NCBI GenBank assembly: GCA_051747385.1
Contig: JBNJGB010000026.1
Span: 1-64,000 of the forward strand
DNA: 64,000 nt
Direction: 5' to 3'
Origin: JBNJGB01 sp051747385
Lineage (GTDB): Bacteria; Myxococcota_A; UBA9042; PHBI01; JACKFB01
Of this stretch, positions 48,457 to 57,404 are shown piece by piece. The translations under genes and the position numbers were made by a program. Numbering within the stretch: the first letter of the stretch is position 1; each line of letters starts with the position of its first letter. The notes beneath the pieces were generated by a model. The model was not told the origin of the DNA. It was given only the letters and a program-made list of their open reading frames with translations, and did not search any database.

Positions 48457-48981
48457 TCACCCGCGGGGAGGGACGTGCTGCGCCCGCCTCACGCGTCCCC
48501 ACAGAAACTCCTTCACCTGCTCGAAGCGCGCATAGGGGAGCTCCCAGGGCTTCGGGGCCGGAGCCGGATCCACCTCCAGGCCGGCGCGCCGGTAGAACCA
48601 CCGGAAGCGATCCTCGGCGCGCGCGATGCGGGCCTCGTATCGCTCCAGGTGCTCGCGGACGCGGCGATCGTCGATGGTCTCCCGGATTCGCACCGGGTCC
48701 CACGCCCGCACCAGGGCCAGCCTCCCCTCCTGGTAGAAGTACGGGACGAAGGCCTCCCGCCCCCGGAGCTCCGCGTCGAGCTGGTCCAGCTCGCGGGCCA
48801 GGCGCAGCCGCTGCGGGCGCTCTCCCTCGCCGTGCCGCACGACCCGGTAGACCTCCTCCAGGGTCCGCCGCACACGCCGCCGCACCGACTTCGGGGCGCG
48901 CCGCCGCACGAGGCGAAAGGCGGCGCCTACACGCTCCGCCACCCGCTCCAGCCCCGCGTCCGAGATCGGTGAGTCGCCCAT
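48457..48981 (-). CDS. Unknown Arg-rich helical protein
   Basis: The 174-residue protein is very basic (RRRAPKSVRRRVRRTLEEV) and helical. It has a middle segment with aromatic residues (FVPYFYQEGRLALVRAWDP) and a C-terminal helix (RFEQVKEFLWGRVRRAQHV). There is no signal peptide or known motif. It begins at ATG 48981, close to the divergent histidine kinase start. Codon bias supports coding. No family is recognised. Confidence 0.6.
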   Translation of the reverse strand: MGDSPISDAGLERVAERVGAAFRLVRRRAPKSVRRRVRRTLEEVYRVVRHGEGERPQRLRLARELDQLDAELRGREAFVPYFYQEGRLALVRAWDPVRIRETIDDRRVREHLERYEARIARAEDRFRWFYRRAGLEVDPAPAPKPWELPYARFEQVKEFLWGRVRRAQHVPPRG

Positions 48982-49052
48982 GGCCCCCCAACCTACACCA
49001 CGAGCCGCCGGGGCGATGCAATCACGTGGCCTTCCGACTAGGATGGCGCGTC

Positions 49053-50579
49053 ATGGGATCATCGAACGACGTGGGGGAGGAGCCCGAGATGCACGACGCA
49101 CCCGACGGGGACGCGCTCCTGGGGCTGCTGCGGGATCTCTCGGGCCTCCAGGCGCCGGAGGCGCTCCGCGAGCGCGTGGAGCTGGCCCTCGCGGCGCACG
49201 GACTCCGCGCGCGGTTCTGCGCGCCGGCCGACGCCCCGCCGGACGATCCGAAGGCCTTCGCGGCCTCCCTGCGTGACGACGGGCTCCTGGTCGTGGAGGC
49301 CCCGGCCGCCCTGGCACCCGACCTCGTCACGCGACTCCAGGTCCTGGCGGGCGAGATCGAGACCCGCCTGGAGGGCGTCCGCCTCTTCCGCCGCGTGGAG
49401 CGAGCCAAGCGCGAGTGGGAGGGCACCTTCGACGCCATCGGCGACGGGATCGCGGTCGTGCGCGAGGACGGGACCCTGCGGAGGGCGAACCGCGGCCTCG
49501 CCCGGATGGTGGGGCGCGACGTCCGGGATCTCCCGGGCAGCCGGTGGGACGCCCTGTGGCCCGAGCGGCAGGCGCCCTGGCCCCCGGAGGACGACTCCTC
49601 GTGCCAGTTCGAGCGATTCGGCGACACCTACCGGTGCTTCGAGGAGACGGCGCACCCCGGGATCGCCGGCGGCGAGCGCATCCTCGTGGTGAAGGACGTG
49701 ACGGAGCGCCGCCTGGTGGCCGAGCGGATGCAGAAGCTCCACGAGGAGACGCGCGAGGCGAACCGGGCCCTCACGGAGAGCCTGGAGCGCCTCCGCGCGA
49801 CGCAGCAGCAGCTCGTGCACGCCGAGAAGATCGCGATCATCGGCCGGCTGGCCGCAGGCCTGGCCCACGAGATCAACAACCCCCTCGGCTTCATCACGTC
49901 CAACCTCCGCTACATGGAGGAGCACGCGCAGGCGCTTCTCGGCCTGGTGGACCGGCTCGTGGCGCTCGTCCCCGAGGACCAGGCCGACGCCGTGGCGGGC
50001 GCGCAGCGCGAGGCCGACCTGGACTACGTGCGGCAGGACCTGCCCGGCGTCGTCGAGGACGCCTCGGAGGGGGCCGAGCGCATCCGCCGCATCGTCACGG
50101 CCATCGGAGAATTCGCCGACTCGGAGCCGGGCGGCCTCCCCCTGGACGTGGCGAGCGTCGTGGAGGACGCAGCGGCGGAGGCCAGGTTGCGGCACGGGGA
50201 GGACGCGGACATCCACGTCGAGCCGTCCGAGGTCCCGCCCGTCCAAGGGAGCGCGCGCCGCCTCCTGCGCGCCGTCGGGCGCCTGCTCGACAACGCCGTG
50301 GAGGCCGGCGGCCCGGTGACCGTCCGCACCTCCACCGACAACGGCCAGGTCGTCGTGGAGGTGGTCGACGGCGGCCCCGGCGTCCCGGCCGAGGTGGCCG
50401 ATCGGGCCTTCGATCCCTTCGTGACCAGCCACCCCGTCGGCACGCACCTCGGCCTGGGCCTGACCATCGCCCAGGCCATCGCCGGCGGCCTGCGCGGCGA
50501 GGTGAGCCTGCACGACCGCGCGGGAGGCCGCGGCACCGTGGCGCGCCTCGTCCTCCCCACCGCCGAGCCTTCCCCGTGA
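49053..50579 (+). CDS. PAS-domain sensor histidine kinase
   Basis: The 508-residue protein has no membrane segments. The N-terminal 115 residues are a mixed alpha/beta region with no clear family. A PAS domain spans about 125-235 (EGTFDAIGDGIAVVREDGTL). A coiled coil leads to the HisKA domain with His272 (AGLAHEINNPLGFI), followed by a HATPase domain with RLLDNAVEAG, DGGPGVPAE and HLGLGLTIAQAI. There is no receiver domain. It probably phosphorylates a response regulator encoded elsewhere. The ATG follows AGGA. Confidence 0.9.
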   Translation: MGSSNDVGEEPEMHDAPDGDALLGLLRDLSGLQAPEALRERVELALAAHGLRARFCAPADAPPDDPKAFAASLRDDGLLVVEAPAALAPDLVTRLQVLAGEIETRLEGVRLFRRVERAKREWEGTFDAIGDGIAVVREDGTLRRANRGLARMVGRDVRDLPGSRWDALWPERQAPWPPEDDSSCQFERFGDTYRCFEETAHPGIAGGERILVVKDVTERRLVAERMQKLHEETREANRALTESLERLRATQQQLVHAEKIAIIGRLAAGLAHEINNPLGFITSNLRYMEEHAQALLGLVDRLVALVPEDQADAVAGAQREADLDYVRQDLPGVVEDASEGAERIRRIVTAIGEFADSEPGGLPLDVASVVEDAAAEARLRHGEDADIHVEPSEVPPVQGSARRLLRAVGRLLDNAVEAGGPVTVRTSTDNGQVVVEVVDGGPGVPAEVADRAFDPFVTSHPVGTHLGLGLTIAQAIAGGLRGEVSLHDRAGGRGTVARLVLPTAEPSP

Positions 50580-50582
50580 GTC

Positions 50583-50714
50583 GGGGCGCCGGCGACTCGC
50601 TTCTCCCCTTGGGGCGCCGGCGGCCTCGCCGGTGATGCGACCGACGGCATCTCTGGACGCACCGATCGGGAACGGGAACGGAACGGGAACGGCAACGGGA
50701 ACGGCAACGGGAAG
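50583..50714. repeat. Tandem GGGGCGCCGGCG pair, hairpin and GGGAAC hexamer array
   Basis: GGGGCGCCGGCG occurs at 50583-50594 and again at 50611-50622. The second copy is extended into a hairpin CCGGCG-GCCT-CGCCGG (50617-50632). Bases 50667-50714 hold eight units of GGNAAC in tandem. The array lies between the kinase stop and the 3' end of the minus-strand gene, a convergent gap with no gene. Confidence 0.7.
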
Positions 50715-50742
50715 CCGAGTGGGGGCAGGCGGACGGTCAAGG

Positions 50743-51573
50743 CTACTCGTCCTCGCCCTTGCGGATCATCGGCAGGGTGGCCCGCTTCACGGACTCGCCC
50801 TCGGGGCCGCACTCGTAGGCCAGGGCCTCCTTCTGGCCCTCCTTCTCGGCGTCTCCGCCCTCGGCCGGGGCCACGAGGATGTCCAGCACGTGCGGATCGC
50901 AGTCCCAGTCGCTGCCGCCGCCGAAGCGGTGCTGCCCGGCGTACTCGTTGACCTTCCGGGACAGGAGGTCGCCCTTGCCGGGATAGCCCTCGTTGGACTG
51001 CATGACCACCTGCACGCCCCACGACGCCTTCGGCGCGCCGCCCAGGGCCTCCTTGTCCACGACCACCCTGAAGGTCCGCCCGCGGGCGGTGGTCTTGTCG
51101 GGGACCACCACGTCGTCCTTCATCTCCGGGGCCTTCTGCTTCGCCTCCTGCTCGATGCGGCGGGCGGGCTGCGGCGAGATGATCACGACCTTGTCCCAGG
51201 CGTCCTTCGCGTGGAAGCCCGCGTTCAGCCCCGGCAGGGCGTCGGTGTGGCCGCTGCCCTCCTCGCCGTCCGTGTCCAGGTAGATCTGGACCATCTGCAG
51301 CGAGAAGCCGTGGCCGTCCCAGGACTCCGAGTCCCACGGGTCCTCGATCCGGGCGCTGATGCCCACCTCGAAGACCACCTCGTCCCCGTCCTCCTCGATC
51401 TCCACCTCGCGGAGGTCGAAGGACCCGCGCGCATAGGACGCGTCGGTCGGATACTCGTACGTGCCCGGCCCGAAGTCGTCGCCGCCCGGATCCTCGAACG
51501 CCAGCTCCTCCGCCAGGGCCGGCGGGGTCAGGACGAGCAGCGCGGACAGGACGGGGAGCAGTCTTCGGAGCAT
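50743..51573 (-). CDS. Secreted glucodextranase C-terminal/DOMON-like protein
   Basis: The 276-residue protein has a Sec signal ending PALAEE and no catalytic domain. Its body matches the glucodextranase C-terminal (SLH-like, DOMON-related) module: LAFEDPGGDDFGPGTYEYPT, SFDLREVEIEEDGDEVVFEV, NPW-like DPWDSESWDG and GFSLQMVQIYLDTDG. Such modules bind sugars, haem or cell-wall polymers. Here it stands alone, so a binding or periplasmic structural role is more likely than glycan cleavage. It lies 16 bp downstream of the truncated hemoglobin gene on the same strand. Confidence 0.8.
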   Translation of the reverse strand: MLRRLLPVLSALLVLTPPALAEELAFEDPGGDDFGPGTYEYPTDASYARGSFDLREVEIEEDGDEVVFEVGISARIEDPWDSESWDGHGFSLQMVQIYLDTDGEEGSGHTDALPGLNAGFHAKDAWDKVVIISPQPARRIEQEAKQKAPEMKDDVVVPDKTTARGRTFRVVVDKEALGGAPKASWGVQVVMQSNEGYPGKGDLLSRKVNEYAGQHRFGGGSDWDCDPHVLDILVAPAEGGDAEKEGQKEALAYECGPEGESVKRATLPMIRKGEDE

Positions 51574-51589
51574 GGTGTCCTCCAGGAGG

Positions 51590-52018
51590 TCAGGTGTCGG
51601 ACGGGCCGTCGCCGAGGCGCGCCGCCTGCTGCGTGTGGCTGCACTCGTCCTCGACGTCCTGGCCCATGATCTCGTCGTGAAGCGCGTCCACGTGGCCGAG
51701 CCAGCGCTCGATGACGTCCTCGCCGGCGCCGTGGTCGCGGAGGGTGTTCTCCAGGATGCGCCGCCGCCGGGCGAAGTGGCCCCCCATGAGCGGCAGGCGC
51801 CTGTGCACGGCGCCCAGATCGCGCCCCGTGTACGAATACGGGCCGCCGAGCTGCTCGCTCGCCAGGCGGAGCTCCATCTCCTTGATGCGGCGGCGAGGCT
51901 TGCCGTGGAAGAGGAAGCCGATCATCACGTCGTCGAACATCCGGTCGACGAAGTCCTCCACGATGGCGCGGGTGCCCTCCTCGCCGCCGAGCCGCTCCCA
52001 GTCGGTCCGCTCCGTCAT
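51590..52018 (-). CDS. Truncated hemoglobin (group I-like)
   Basis: The 142-residue protein shows the two-on-two globin pattern: the N-terminal WERLGGEEGTRAIVEDFVDR, Phe-Leu-Phe in helix B/CD (IGFLFHG), GGPYSYTGRDLGAVHR with the likely proximal His72, and a C-terminal helix. It binds haem and can handle oxygen or nitric oxide. Group assignment is from motif spacing only. It is 7 bp after trpB, same direction, but that pairing has no obvious functional reason. Confidence 0.85.
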   Translation of the reverse strand: MTERTDWERLGGEEGTRAIVEDFVDRMFDDVMIGFLFHGKPRRRIKEMELRLASEQLGGPYSYTGRDLGAVHRRLPLMGGHFARRRRILENTLRDHGAGEDVIERWLGHVDALHDEIMGQDVEDECSHTQQAARLGDGPSDT

Positions 52019-52025
52019 GGCGCGC

Positions 52026-53228
52026 TCACACCTCCACGCCCATGGCGGCGGCCACGGTGTGCGTGTCCTTGTCGCCGCGGCCGCTCAGGTTGACCACGAT
52101 GTGCGCGTCCTCCGGCATGCCGGCTGCGGCGCGCATGGCCCAGACGACGGCGTGGCTGGACTCCAGGGCGGGGATGATGCCCTCCAGCTCGCACAGCGCC
52201 CGGAAGCCCTCCAGGGCCTCCTCGTCCGTGACGCCCACGTACTCCACGCGGCCCTCGTCCTTGAGCCAGGAGTGCTCGGGGCCCACGCCGGGATAGTCCA
52301 GGCCCGCCGAGATGCTGTGGGTCTGGGTGATCTGGCCGCGCTCGTCCTGCAGCAGGTAGGTCTTCGAGCCGTGCAGCACCCCGACGTCGCCGGCCACCAG
52401 CGTCGCCGCGTGCTCCCCCGACTCCACGCCGTGGCCCGCCGCCTCGACCCCGACCATGCGGACGGGCTCGCCGCTCACCTCGGCGTCCAGGAACGGGTGG
52501 AAGAGCCCGATGGCGTTCGAGCCGCCGCCCACGCAGGCCACGAGCAGGTCCGGGTTCCTCCCGATGCGCTCGGCGCACTGGCGCCGCGCCTCCCGGCCGA
52601 TGATCGCCTGGAAGTCCCGCACCATCGTCGGATACGGGTGCGGACCGGCGGCCGAGCCGATGACGTAGAACGTGTCCGTCGGGTGGGCGACCCAGTCCCG
52701 GAGCGCCTCGTTCATGGCGTCCTTGAGGGTCCGGGAGCCGGCGCTCACCGGGCGCACCTCGGCGCCGAGCAGGCGCATTCGGAAGACGTTGAGCCGCTGC
52801 CGGGCCATGTCCTCCTCGCCCATGTAGATGACGCAGGGCATCCCGAAGCGCGCCGCCACGGTCGCCGTGGCCACGCCGTGCTGGCCCGCGCCCGTCTCGG
52901 CGATGATGCGCGACTTGCCCATGTGCCGGGCCAGGAGCACCTGCCCGACGCAGTTGTTGATCTTGTGGGCCCCCGTGTGGTTCAGGTCCTCGCGCTTCAG
53001 CCAGATCTGTGCTCCGCCCGCCTCCCGGCTCAGCCGCTCGGCGTGGTAAAGCGGCGAGGGTCGGCCCACGTAGTGCACGAGCAGGTCGTCCAGCTCGGCC
53101 TGGAAGGCCTCTCCCGGGACGATCTCCCGGAAGGCCCGCTCCAGCTCGAGCAGGCTCGGCATGAGGATCTCGGAGACGTATCGCCCCCCGTAGGGGCCGA
53201 AGTGTCCCGCGGTGTCGGGAACGGTCAC
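52026..53228 (-). CDS. trpB: Tryptophan synthase beta chain
   Basis: The 400-residue protein has every TrpB landmark: FGPYGGRYVSEILMP, the PLP-binding Lys89 in HTGAHKINN, AETGAGQHGVATA, and the C-terminal NLSGRGDKD. It makes L-tryptophan from indole and serine in a complex with TrpA, which is not adjacent. The length and residues fit the TrpB1 class that needs TrpA. The GTG start is read at 53228. No trp attenuator is visible upstream. Confidence 0.97.
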   Translation of the reverse strand: MTVPDTAGHFGPYGGRYVSEILMPSLLELERAFREIVPGEAFQAELDDLLVHYVGRPSPLYHAERLSREAGGAQIWLKREDLNHTGAHKINNCVGQVLLARHMGKSRIIAETGAGQHGVATATVAARFGMPCVIYMGEEDMARQRLNVFRMRLLGAEVRPVSAGSRTLKDAMNEALRDWVAHPTDTFYVIGSAAGPHPYPTMVRDFQAIIGREARRQCAERIGRNPDLLVACVGGGSNAIGLFHPFLDAEVSGEPVRMVGVEAAGHGVESGEHAATLVAGDVGVLHGSKTYLLQDERGQITQTHSISAGLDYPGVGPEHSWLKDEGRVEYVGVTDEEALEGFRALCELEGIIPALESSHAVVWAMRAAAGMPEDAHIVVNLSGRGDKDTHTVAAAMGVEV

Positions 53229-53307
53229 GCGACCTCCGTCGGCGGGTGCGAAGAGGGGCGGATGATAGGCCCGACGACGGGCCGGGACAATGGACGCGTC
53301 ACCCGGG

Positions 53308-55074
53308 TCACCCGTACAGGGACTCGATGGCCTCCGCGTACTTGTCCCGGATGATCCGCCGCTTGATCTTCATGGTCGGCGTCAGCTCGCCGCCCTCGAT
53401 GGTGAACTCCCGGGGCACGATGGCCCACCGCTTGATGGTCTGTACCCGGGCGAGGTGCCGGTTGACCTCCTGGACCTGCTCCTCGAGGAACGCCTTGAAC
53501 GTCTCGCAGGCCGCAGCAGACTCGGGGTCACGCGCCGGACTGCCGATGCGCTCCGCGTCCTTGATGAGCTGCTCCTCGTCGAGGGTCAGGAGCGCCCCCA
53601 GGTACTTCATGCGATCGCCCACGACCACGGCCTGGCCCACCACGGGGATGGACTTGAGGTGACCCTCGATGATCTGGGGCGCGATGTTCTCGCCGCCCGC
53701 GGTGATGATGAGGTCCTTCTTCCGGTCGGTGATCTGCAGGAAGCCGTCCTCGTCCAGCGTCCCGATGTCGCCGGAGTGGAGCCACCCCTCGCCGTCGAGG
53801 GCCTCCTTCGTGGCGGCCTCGTTCTTGTAGTAGCCGTTGAAGACGTGCCGCCCGCGCATGCAGACCTCGCCGTCGTCGGCGATCTTCAGCTCCGCGCCGG
53901 GCAGGCAGAAGCCGGCCTTCGCCGTCCGATAGCGCCCCGGCAGCGAGATGGTGGCGGGCCCCGTGCACTCGCTCATCCCGTAGACCTCGTAGATGGGGAC
54001 CCCGAGGCTCAGGAAGAACTCGAGCGTGTCCTTCGAGATCGGCGCCGCCGAGGTCGCGGCCAGCTTGCAGCGGTCCAGGCCCAGCTTCTCCCGGACCTTC
54101 GAGAACACGAGCTTGTCGGCCAGCGGGTACAGGAGCGGCCTGCCGTGCCCGTTCTGCTCCGCGTAGCCGCCCCGGAGCCCGACCCCCTTCGCCCACGTGG
54201 CGATCTTCTTCTTGAGGCCCTGCGTCTCGGCCCCGGCGGCCATGATCTTCGCCTGGATCTTCTCCCAGACCCGCGGGACGCCCAGGAAGTACGTGGGTCG
54301 CACCTCCCGGAGGTTGTCCCCCAGGAGGTCGAGGCTCTCCGCGAAGTGGGTGCAGGCGCCCATGTGCATGGGGCCGTGGAGGCTGACGGCCTGCTCCGCG
54401 ATGTGGCTGAGCGGCAGATAGCTCAGCATCACGTCGTCCGGCCCGCCGTCGGTGAGCGCGACGATCTTGTCGGCGACGAAGCCCACGTTGTCGTGGCTGA
54501 TCATCACGGCCTTCGGGTTGCCGGTGGTCCCCGAGGTGTAGATGAGCGTGCAGGTGTCGTGCGGATCCTGCGCGGCGATGCGCTCCTCGAGCGTCTCCTC
54601 CGGCACCTCGTCGGCCAGGGCCATGAAGGCGTCCCAGGAGTAGACCTCCGGGTCGTCGTCGTCCCCGTACATCAGGACGAAGGCCTTCACCTTCGGGAGC
54701 TGATCGCGGACCTCGCGGAACTTCGCGAGCTGCTCGGCGTCCTCCACCACGGCCACGGCCGCGTCGGAGTGATCCGTGATGTACTGGCACTGCTCGGCGC
54801 TGTTCGTGGTGTAGATGCCCGCCGGCACGCCGCCGGCGTGGATGGCGCCCAGGTCGGCCACGAACCACTGGGGGCAGTTGTAGCCGATGATGGAGACGCC
54901 GGAGCCGGGCTGGACGCCCAGGTGGATGAAGGCGCGGGCCGCCCTGCGGACCTGGTCCCGGTAGTCGGCCCACGAGGTCGTCTCCCAGCGGCCGTCGCGC
55001 TTCACGGCCATCGCGGGCCGTTCGCCGTATCGCTCGGCCGTACGCTCGAGGGTCTGCATCACCGTCCGGGCCAT
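53308..55074 (-). CDS. Long-chain acyl-CoA synthetase (AMP-forming)
   Basis: The 588-residue protein contains the AMP-binding signature LIYTSGTTGNPKAVMISH, the later motif VYGMSECTG, and the conserved DGFLQITDRKKDLIITAGGENI. Together with the EVRPTYFLGVPRVWEKI segment this marks the long-chain (FadD15/bubblegum-like) subfamily. It activates fatty acids to acyl-CoA. The ATG at 55074 has AGGAGG eight bases upstream, whereas the GTG nine bases earlier overlaps that Shine-Dalgarno. It is a single-gene unit. Confidence 0.93.
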   Translation of the reverse strand: MARTVMQTLERTAERYGERPAMAVKRDGRWETTSWADYRDQVRRAARAFIHLGVQPGSGVSIIGYNCPQWFVADLGAIHAGGVPAGIYTTNSAEQCQYITDHSDAAVAVVEDAEQLAKFREVRDQLPKVKAFVLMYGDDDDPEVYSWDAFMALADEVPEETLEERIAAQDPHDTCTLIYTSGTTGNPKAVMISHDNVGFVADKIVALTDGGPDDVMLSYLPLSHIAEQAVSLHGPMHMGACTHFAESLDLLGDNLREVRPTYFLGVPRVWEKIQAKIMAAGAETQGLKKKIATWAKGVGLRGGYAEQNGHGRPLLYPLADKLVFSKVREKLGLDRCKLAATSAAPISKDTLEFFLSLGVPIYEVYGMSECTGPATISLPGRYRTAKAGFCLPGAELKIADDGEVCMRGRHVFNGYYKNEAATKEALDGEGWLHSGDIGTLDEDGFLQITDRKKDLIITAGGENIAPQIIEGHLKSIPVVGQAVVVGDRMKYLGALLTLDEEQLIKDAERIGSPARDPESAAACETFKAFLEEQVQEVNRHLARVQTIKRWAIVPREFTIEGGELTPTMKIKRRIIRDKYAEAIESLYG

Positions 55075-55160
55075 CGCGCCCACCTCCTGGCTGTGTCGGA
55101 TGTCCTGCGTCTATCCCACAACAACGCCGTCGGGGACACCCGACTTCCCGGATCGGGTGT

Positions 55161-55550
55161 TTACCGACCCGTGGTCGGGGCCGGCATCCCGGCACGGAAC
55201 AGCCGGAGGAGCCGGAGCACCCGGAACATGCGCAGGGGCCGGATCAGCGGCGCCACCGCCAGGATGTCCAGCCAGTAGCGCCGGAAGAAGCGGCGTTTCC
55301 TGGGGGCCACCCAGAGGCGGATCGACAGCTCCGCCACGAAGATCCAGGTGATCAGATCGCCCACGTGCTCGACGACGGTGCGCGGCCTCCCGCCGGCCGG
55401 CAGGGTCGCTTCGGTCACGATCAGCACCACCAGGGCGATCTCCGTCGCCGGGTGGTGGATGAGCAGGTTGGCGCGCGACCGGAGGTGGGGGAGCAGCCCC
55501 TGCTCCGGCGCACGCGACACGCCGCGCGGGGTTGGGGCGCCGACGAACAT
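55161..55550 (-). CDS. Voltage-sensor-only ion transporter-like protein (truncated)
   Basis: The 129-residue protein resembles the first four membrane segments of voltage-gated ion channels: an S1-like helix (IALVVLIVTEATL), WIFVAELSIRLWVAPRKRRF (S2), YWLDILAVAPLI (S3) and an arginine-spaced S4 (RMFRVLRLLRLFRAG). The pore segments S5-P-S6 are missing, and only 86 bp separate it from the acyl-CoA ligase. It is either a pseudogene remnant or a true stand-alone voltage sensor. Confidence 0.65.
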   Translation of the reverse strand: MFVGAPTPRGVSRAPEQGLLPHLRSRANLLIHHPATEIALVVLIVTEATLPAGGRPRTVVEHVGDLITWIFVAELSIRLWVAPRKRRFFRRYWLDILAVAPLIRPLRMFRVLRLLRLFRAGMPAPTTGR

Positions 55551-55704
55551 GGGCCGCAGGGTGAGTCAAGACGACCACGCAGACCAGCCGCCGGCGGCGC
55601 GCGCGGTTACCGCCTAGCGGAGCGACCGTGCCGTCCGGTCGAGGAGCGCCTCTCGCCGCCCGGGACCGCGTCCGCCGACGCATCCATCGGCAGCTCGGCG
55701 AGGG

Positions 55705-55730
55705 CCGTCCGCCCCGCTCGGGGCGGACGG
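55705..55730 (-). terminator. Hairpin after the arsenic operon
   Basis: CCGTCCGCCCC and GGGGCGGACGG form a perfect 11-bp stem with loop GCTC, starting 11 bases past the arsC stop. There is no T-run on the minus strand, so intrinsic termination is not certain. The rest of 55551-55741 shows no gene. Confidence 0.5.
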
Positions 55731-55741
55731 TGCGCGGGCCT

Positions 55742-56173
55742 CTATCCGGCGGTGTCGTCGGCGGTGTCGTCCCGGAAGTACGCCTCGAGGCGGCGGTGGA
55801 TCTCGTCTCGGGCGCGGCGGAAGGCCGCCAGGACCTCGTCGCGCGAGCCGGTCGCCGCCGCCGGGTCCTCGAGAGGCCAGTGCAGGCGACGCGCGCGCCC
55901 CAGCCAGACCGGGCAGACCTCCTCGGCGCAGAGGGTGATCACGGTCCCGACGCGGTCGGCGGGGATCGCGTCGACCGACTCCGACCGCTGGCCGCCGATG
56001 TCGACGCCCACCTCCCGCATCACCTCGACGGCGTTCGGGTTCACCTGCGAGGGCGCCGAGCCCGCGCTGAACACCTCGACCCCGGCCGGCGCCAGGCGCC
56101 TCGCCCACCCCTCGGCCATCTGGCTGCGCGACGAGTTCGCCACGCACAACAACAGGATGCCTCGCTCGCTCAC
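55742..56173 (-). CDS. arsC: Arsenate reductase ArsC, thioredoxin-coupled type
   Basis: The 143-residue protein belongs to the low-molecular-weight phosphatase-like ArsC group. It has the P-loop Cys10-x5-Arg16 (CVANSSR) and the redox cysteines Cys82 and Cys87 (LCAEEVC), and WPLEDP provides the general-acid Asp. It reduces arsenate to arsenite using thioredoxin. The GTG start overlaps the acr3 stop by 4 bp. Confidence 0.93.
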   Translation of the reverse strand: MSERGILLLCVANSSRSQMAEGWARRLAPAGVEVFSAGSAPSQVNPNAVEVMREVGVDIGGQRSESVDAIPADRVGTVITLCAEEVCPVWLGRARRLHWPLEDPAAATGSRDEVLAAFRRARDEIHRRLEAYFRDDTADDTAG

Positions 56174-57321
56174 GGGTCCTCCGATCGCGCTTCCCGCGCG
56201 GCCACGCTCTGCACCGACTCGCACGCGCCGGCCTCCTCCGCGGCGGCGGCCGCCAGGTCGTCCTCTCCGGGCGCCTCCACCTCGCCGAAGAACCGCCGCC
56301 TGAACCACAGCGCCACGTTCACCAGCGCGATGAGCACGGGGACCTCCACCAGCGGGCCGATGACCGCGGCGAAGGCGACGCCGGAGCCGATGCCGAACAC
56401 CGCGATGGCCACGGCGATGGCCAGCTCGAAGTTGTTGCTGGCGGCGGTGAACGCGATCGTCGTGGTCTTGGAGTAGTCCGCCCCGATGCGGCGGCCCATC
56501 CAGAAGCTCACGAGGAACATGACCACGAAGTAGATGAGCAGCGGCACCGCGATCCGGACCACGTCGAGCGGGATGGTCACGATGAGCCCGCCCTTGAGGC
56601 TGAACATCACGACGATGGTGAACAGCAGCGCCACGAGGGTCAGCGGGCTGATCTTCGGGATGAAGACGCCTTCGTACCAGCCCCGCCCCCGGGCCTTCAC
56701 GAGGACGAAGCGCGTCACCATGCCGGCGAGGAACGGGATACCCAGGTAGATGGCCACGCTCTCGGCGATCTGCCCGATGCCCACGTCGACGACGCTGCCC
56801 TCGAGGCCGAACAGCGGCGGCAGCACCGTGATGAAGATCCAGGCGTACACGCTGTAGAAGAGCACCTGGAAGACGCTGTTGAAGGCGACCAGGCCCGCGG
56901 CGTACTCGGTGTCGCCCTCCGCCAGGTCGTTCCACACGATGACCATGGCGATGCAGCGCGCGAGGCCGATCATGATGAGCCCGACCATGTACTCGGGGTG
57001 GCCGGACAGGAACAGGATGGCCAGGCCGAACATGAGGATCGGGCCGATGACCCAGTTCTGGATGAGCGACAGCCCGAGGATCCGCCAGTTGCGGAAGACG
57101 TCGCCCAGCTCCTCGTAGCGGACCTTCGCGAGCGGCGGGTACATCATCAGGATGAGCCCGACGGCGATGGGGACGTTCGTCGTCCCGACCTGGAAGCGGT
57201 TCAGAAAGGACTCGACGCCCGGGACCGCGTAGCCGAGGCCGACGCCGGCGGCCATGCCCAGGAAGATCCAGAGGGTCAGGAACCGGTCGAGGAAGGACAG
57301 GCGTCTGGTGGTGCTCGTCAT
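56170..57321 (-). CDS. acr3: ACR3-type arsenite efflux transporter
   Basis: The 383-residue protein has about ten transmembrane helices and the ACR3 family residues LARCIAMVIVWNDLAEGD, with its conserved Cys, and TTTIAFTAASNNFELAIAVA. It exports arsenite across the inner membrane using the proton-motive force. The ATG at 57321 has GGGAG upstream. It lies between arsR and arsC on the same strand; the tail of about 40 residues is cytoplasmic and Ala/Glu-rich. Confidence 0.95.
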   Translation of the reverse strand: MTSTTRRLSFLDRFLTLWIFLGMAAGVGLGYAVPGVESFLNRFQVGTTNVPIAVGLILMMYPPLAKVRYEELGDVFRNWRILGLSLIQNWVIGPILMFGLAILFLSGHPEYMVGLIMIGLARCIAMVIVWNDLAEGDTEYAAGLVAFNSVFQVLFYSVYAWIFITVLPPLFGLEGSVVDVGIGQIAESVAIYLGIPFLAGMVTRFVLVKARGRGWYEGVFIPKISPLTLVALLFTIVVMFSLKGGLIVTIPLDVVRIAVPLLIYFVVMFLVSFWMGRRIGADYSKTTTIAFTAASNNFELAIAVAIAVFGIGSGVAFAAVIGPLVEVPVLIALVNVALWFRRRFFGEVEAPGEDDLAAAAAEEAGACESVQSVAAREARSEDP

Positions 57322-57404
57322 CGATGATCTCCCGTCGTCGATACCATTTCGTCGAACACCGATTGACCAGGGGTGAAGAGGTGCCTCATCGCGCCGCCGG
57401 GGTC

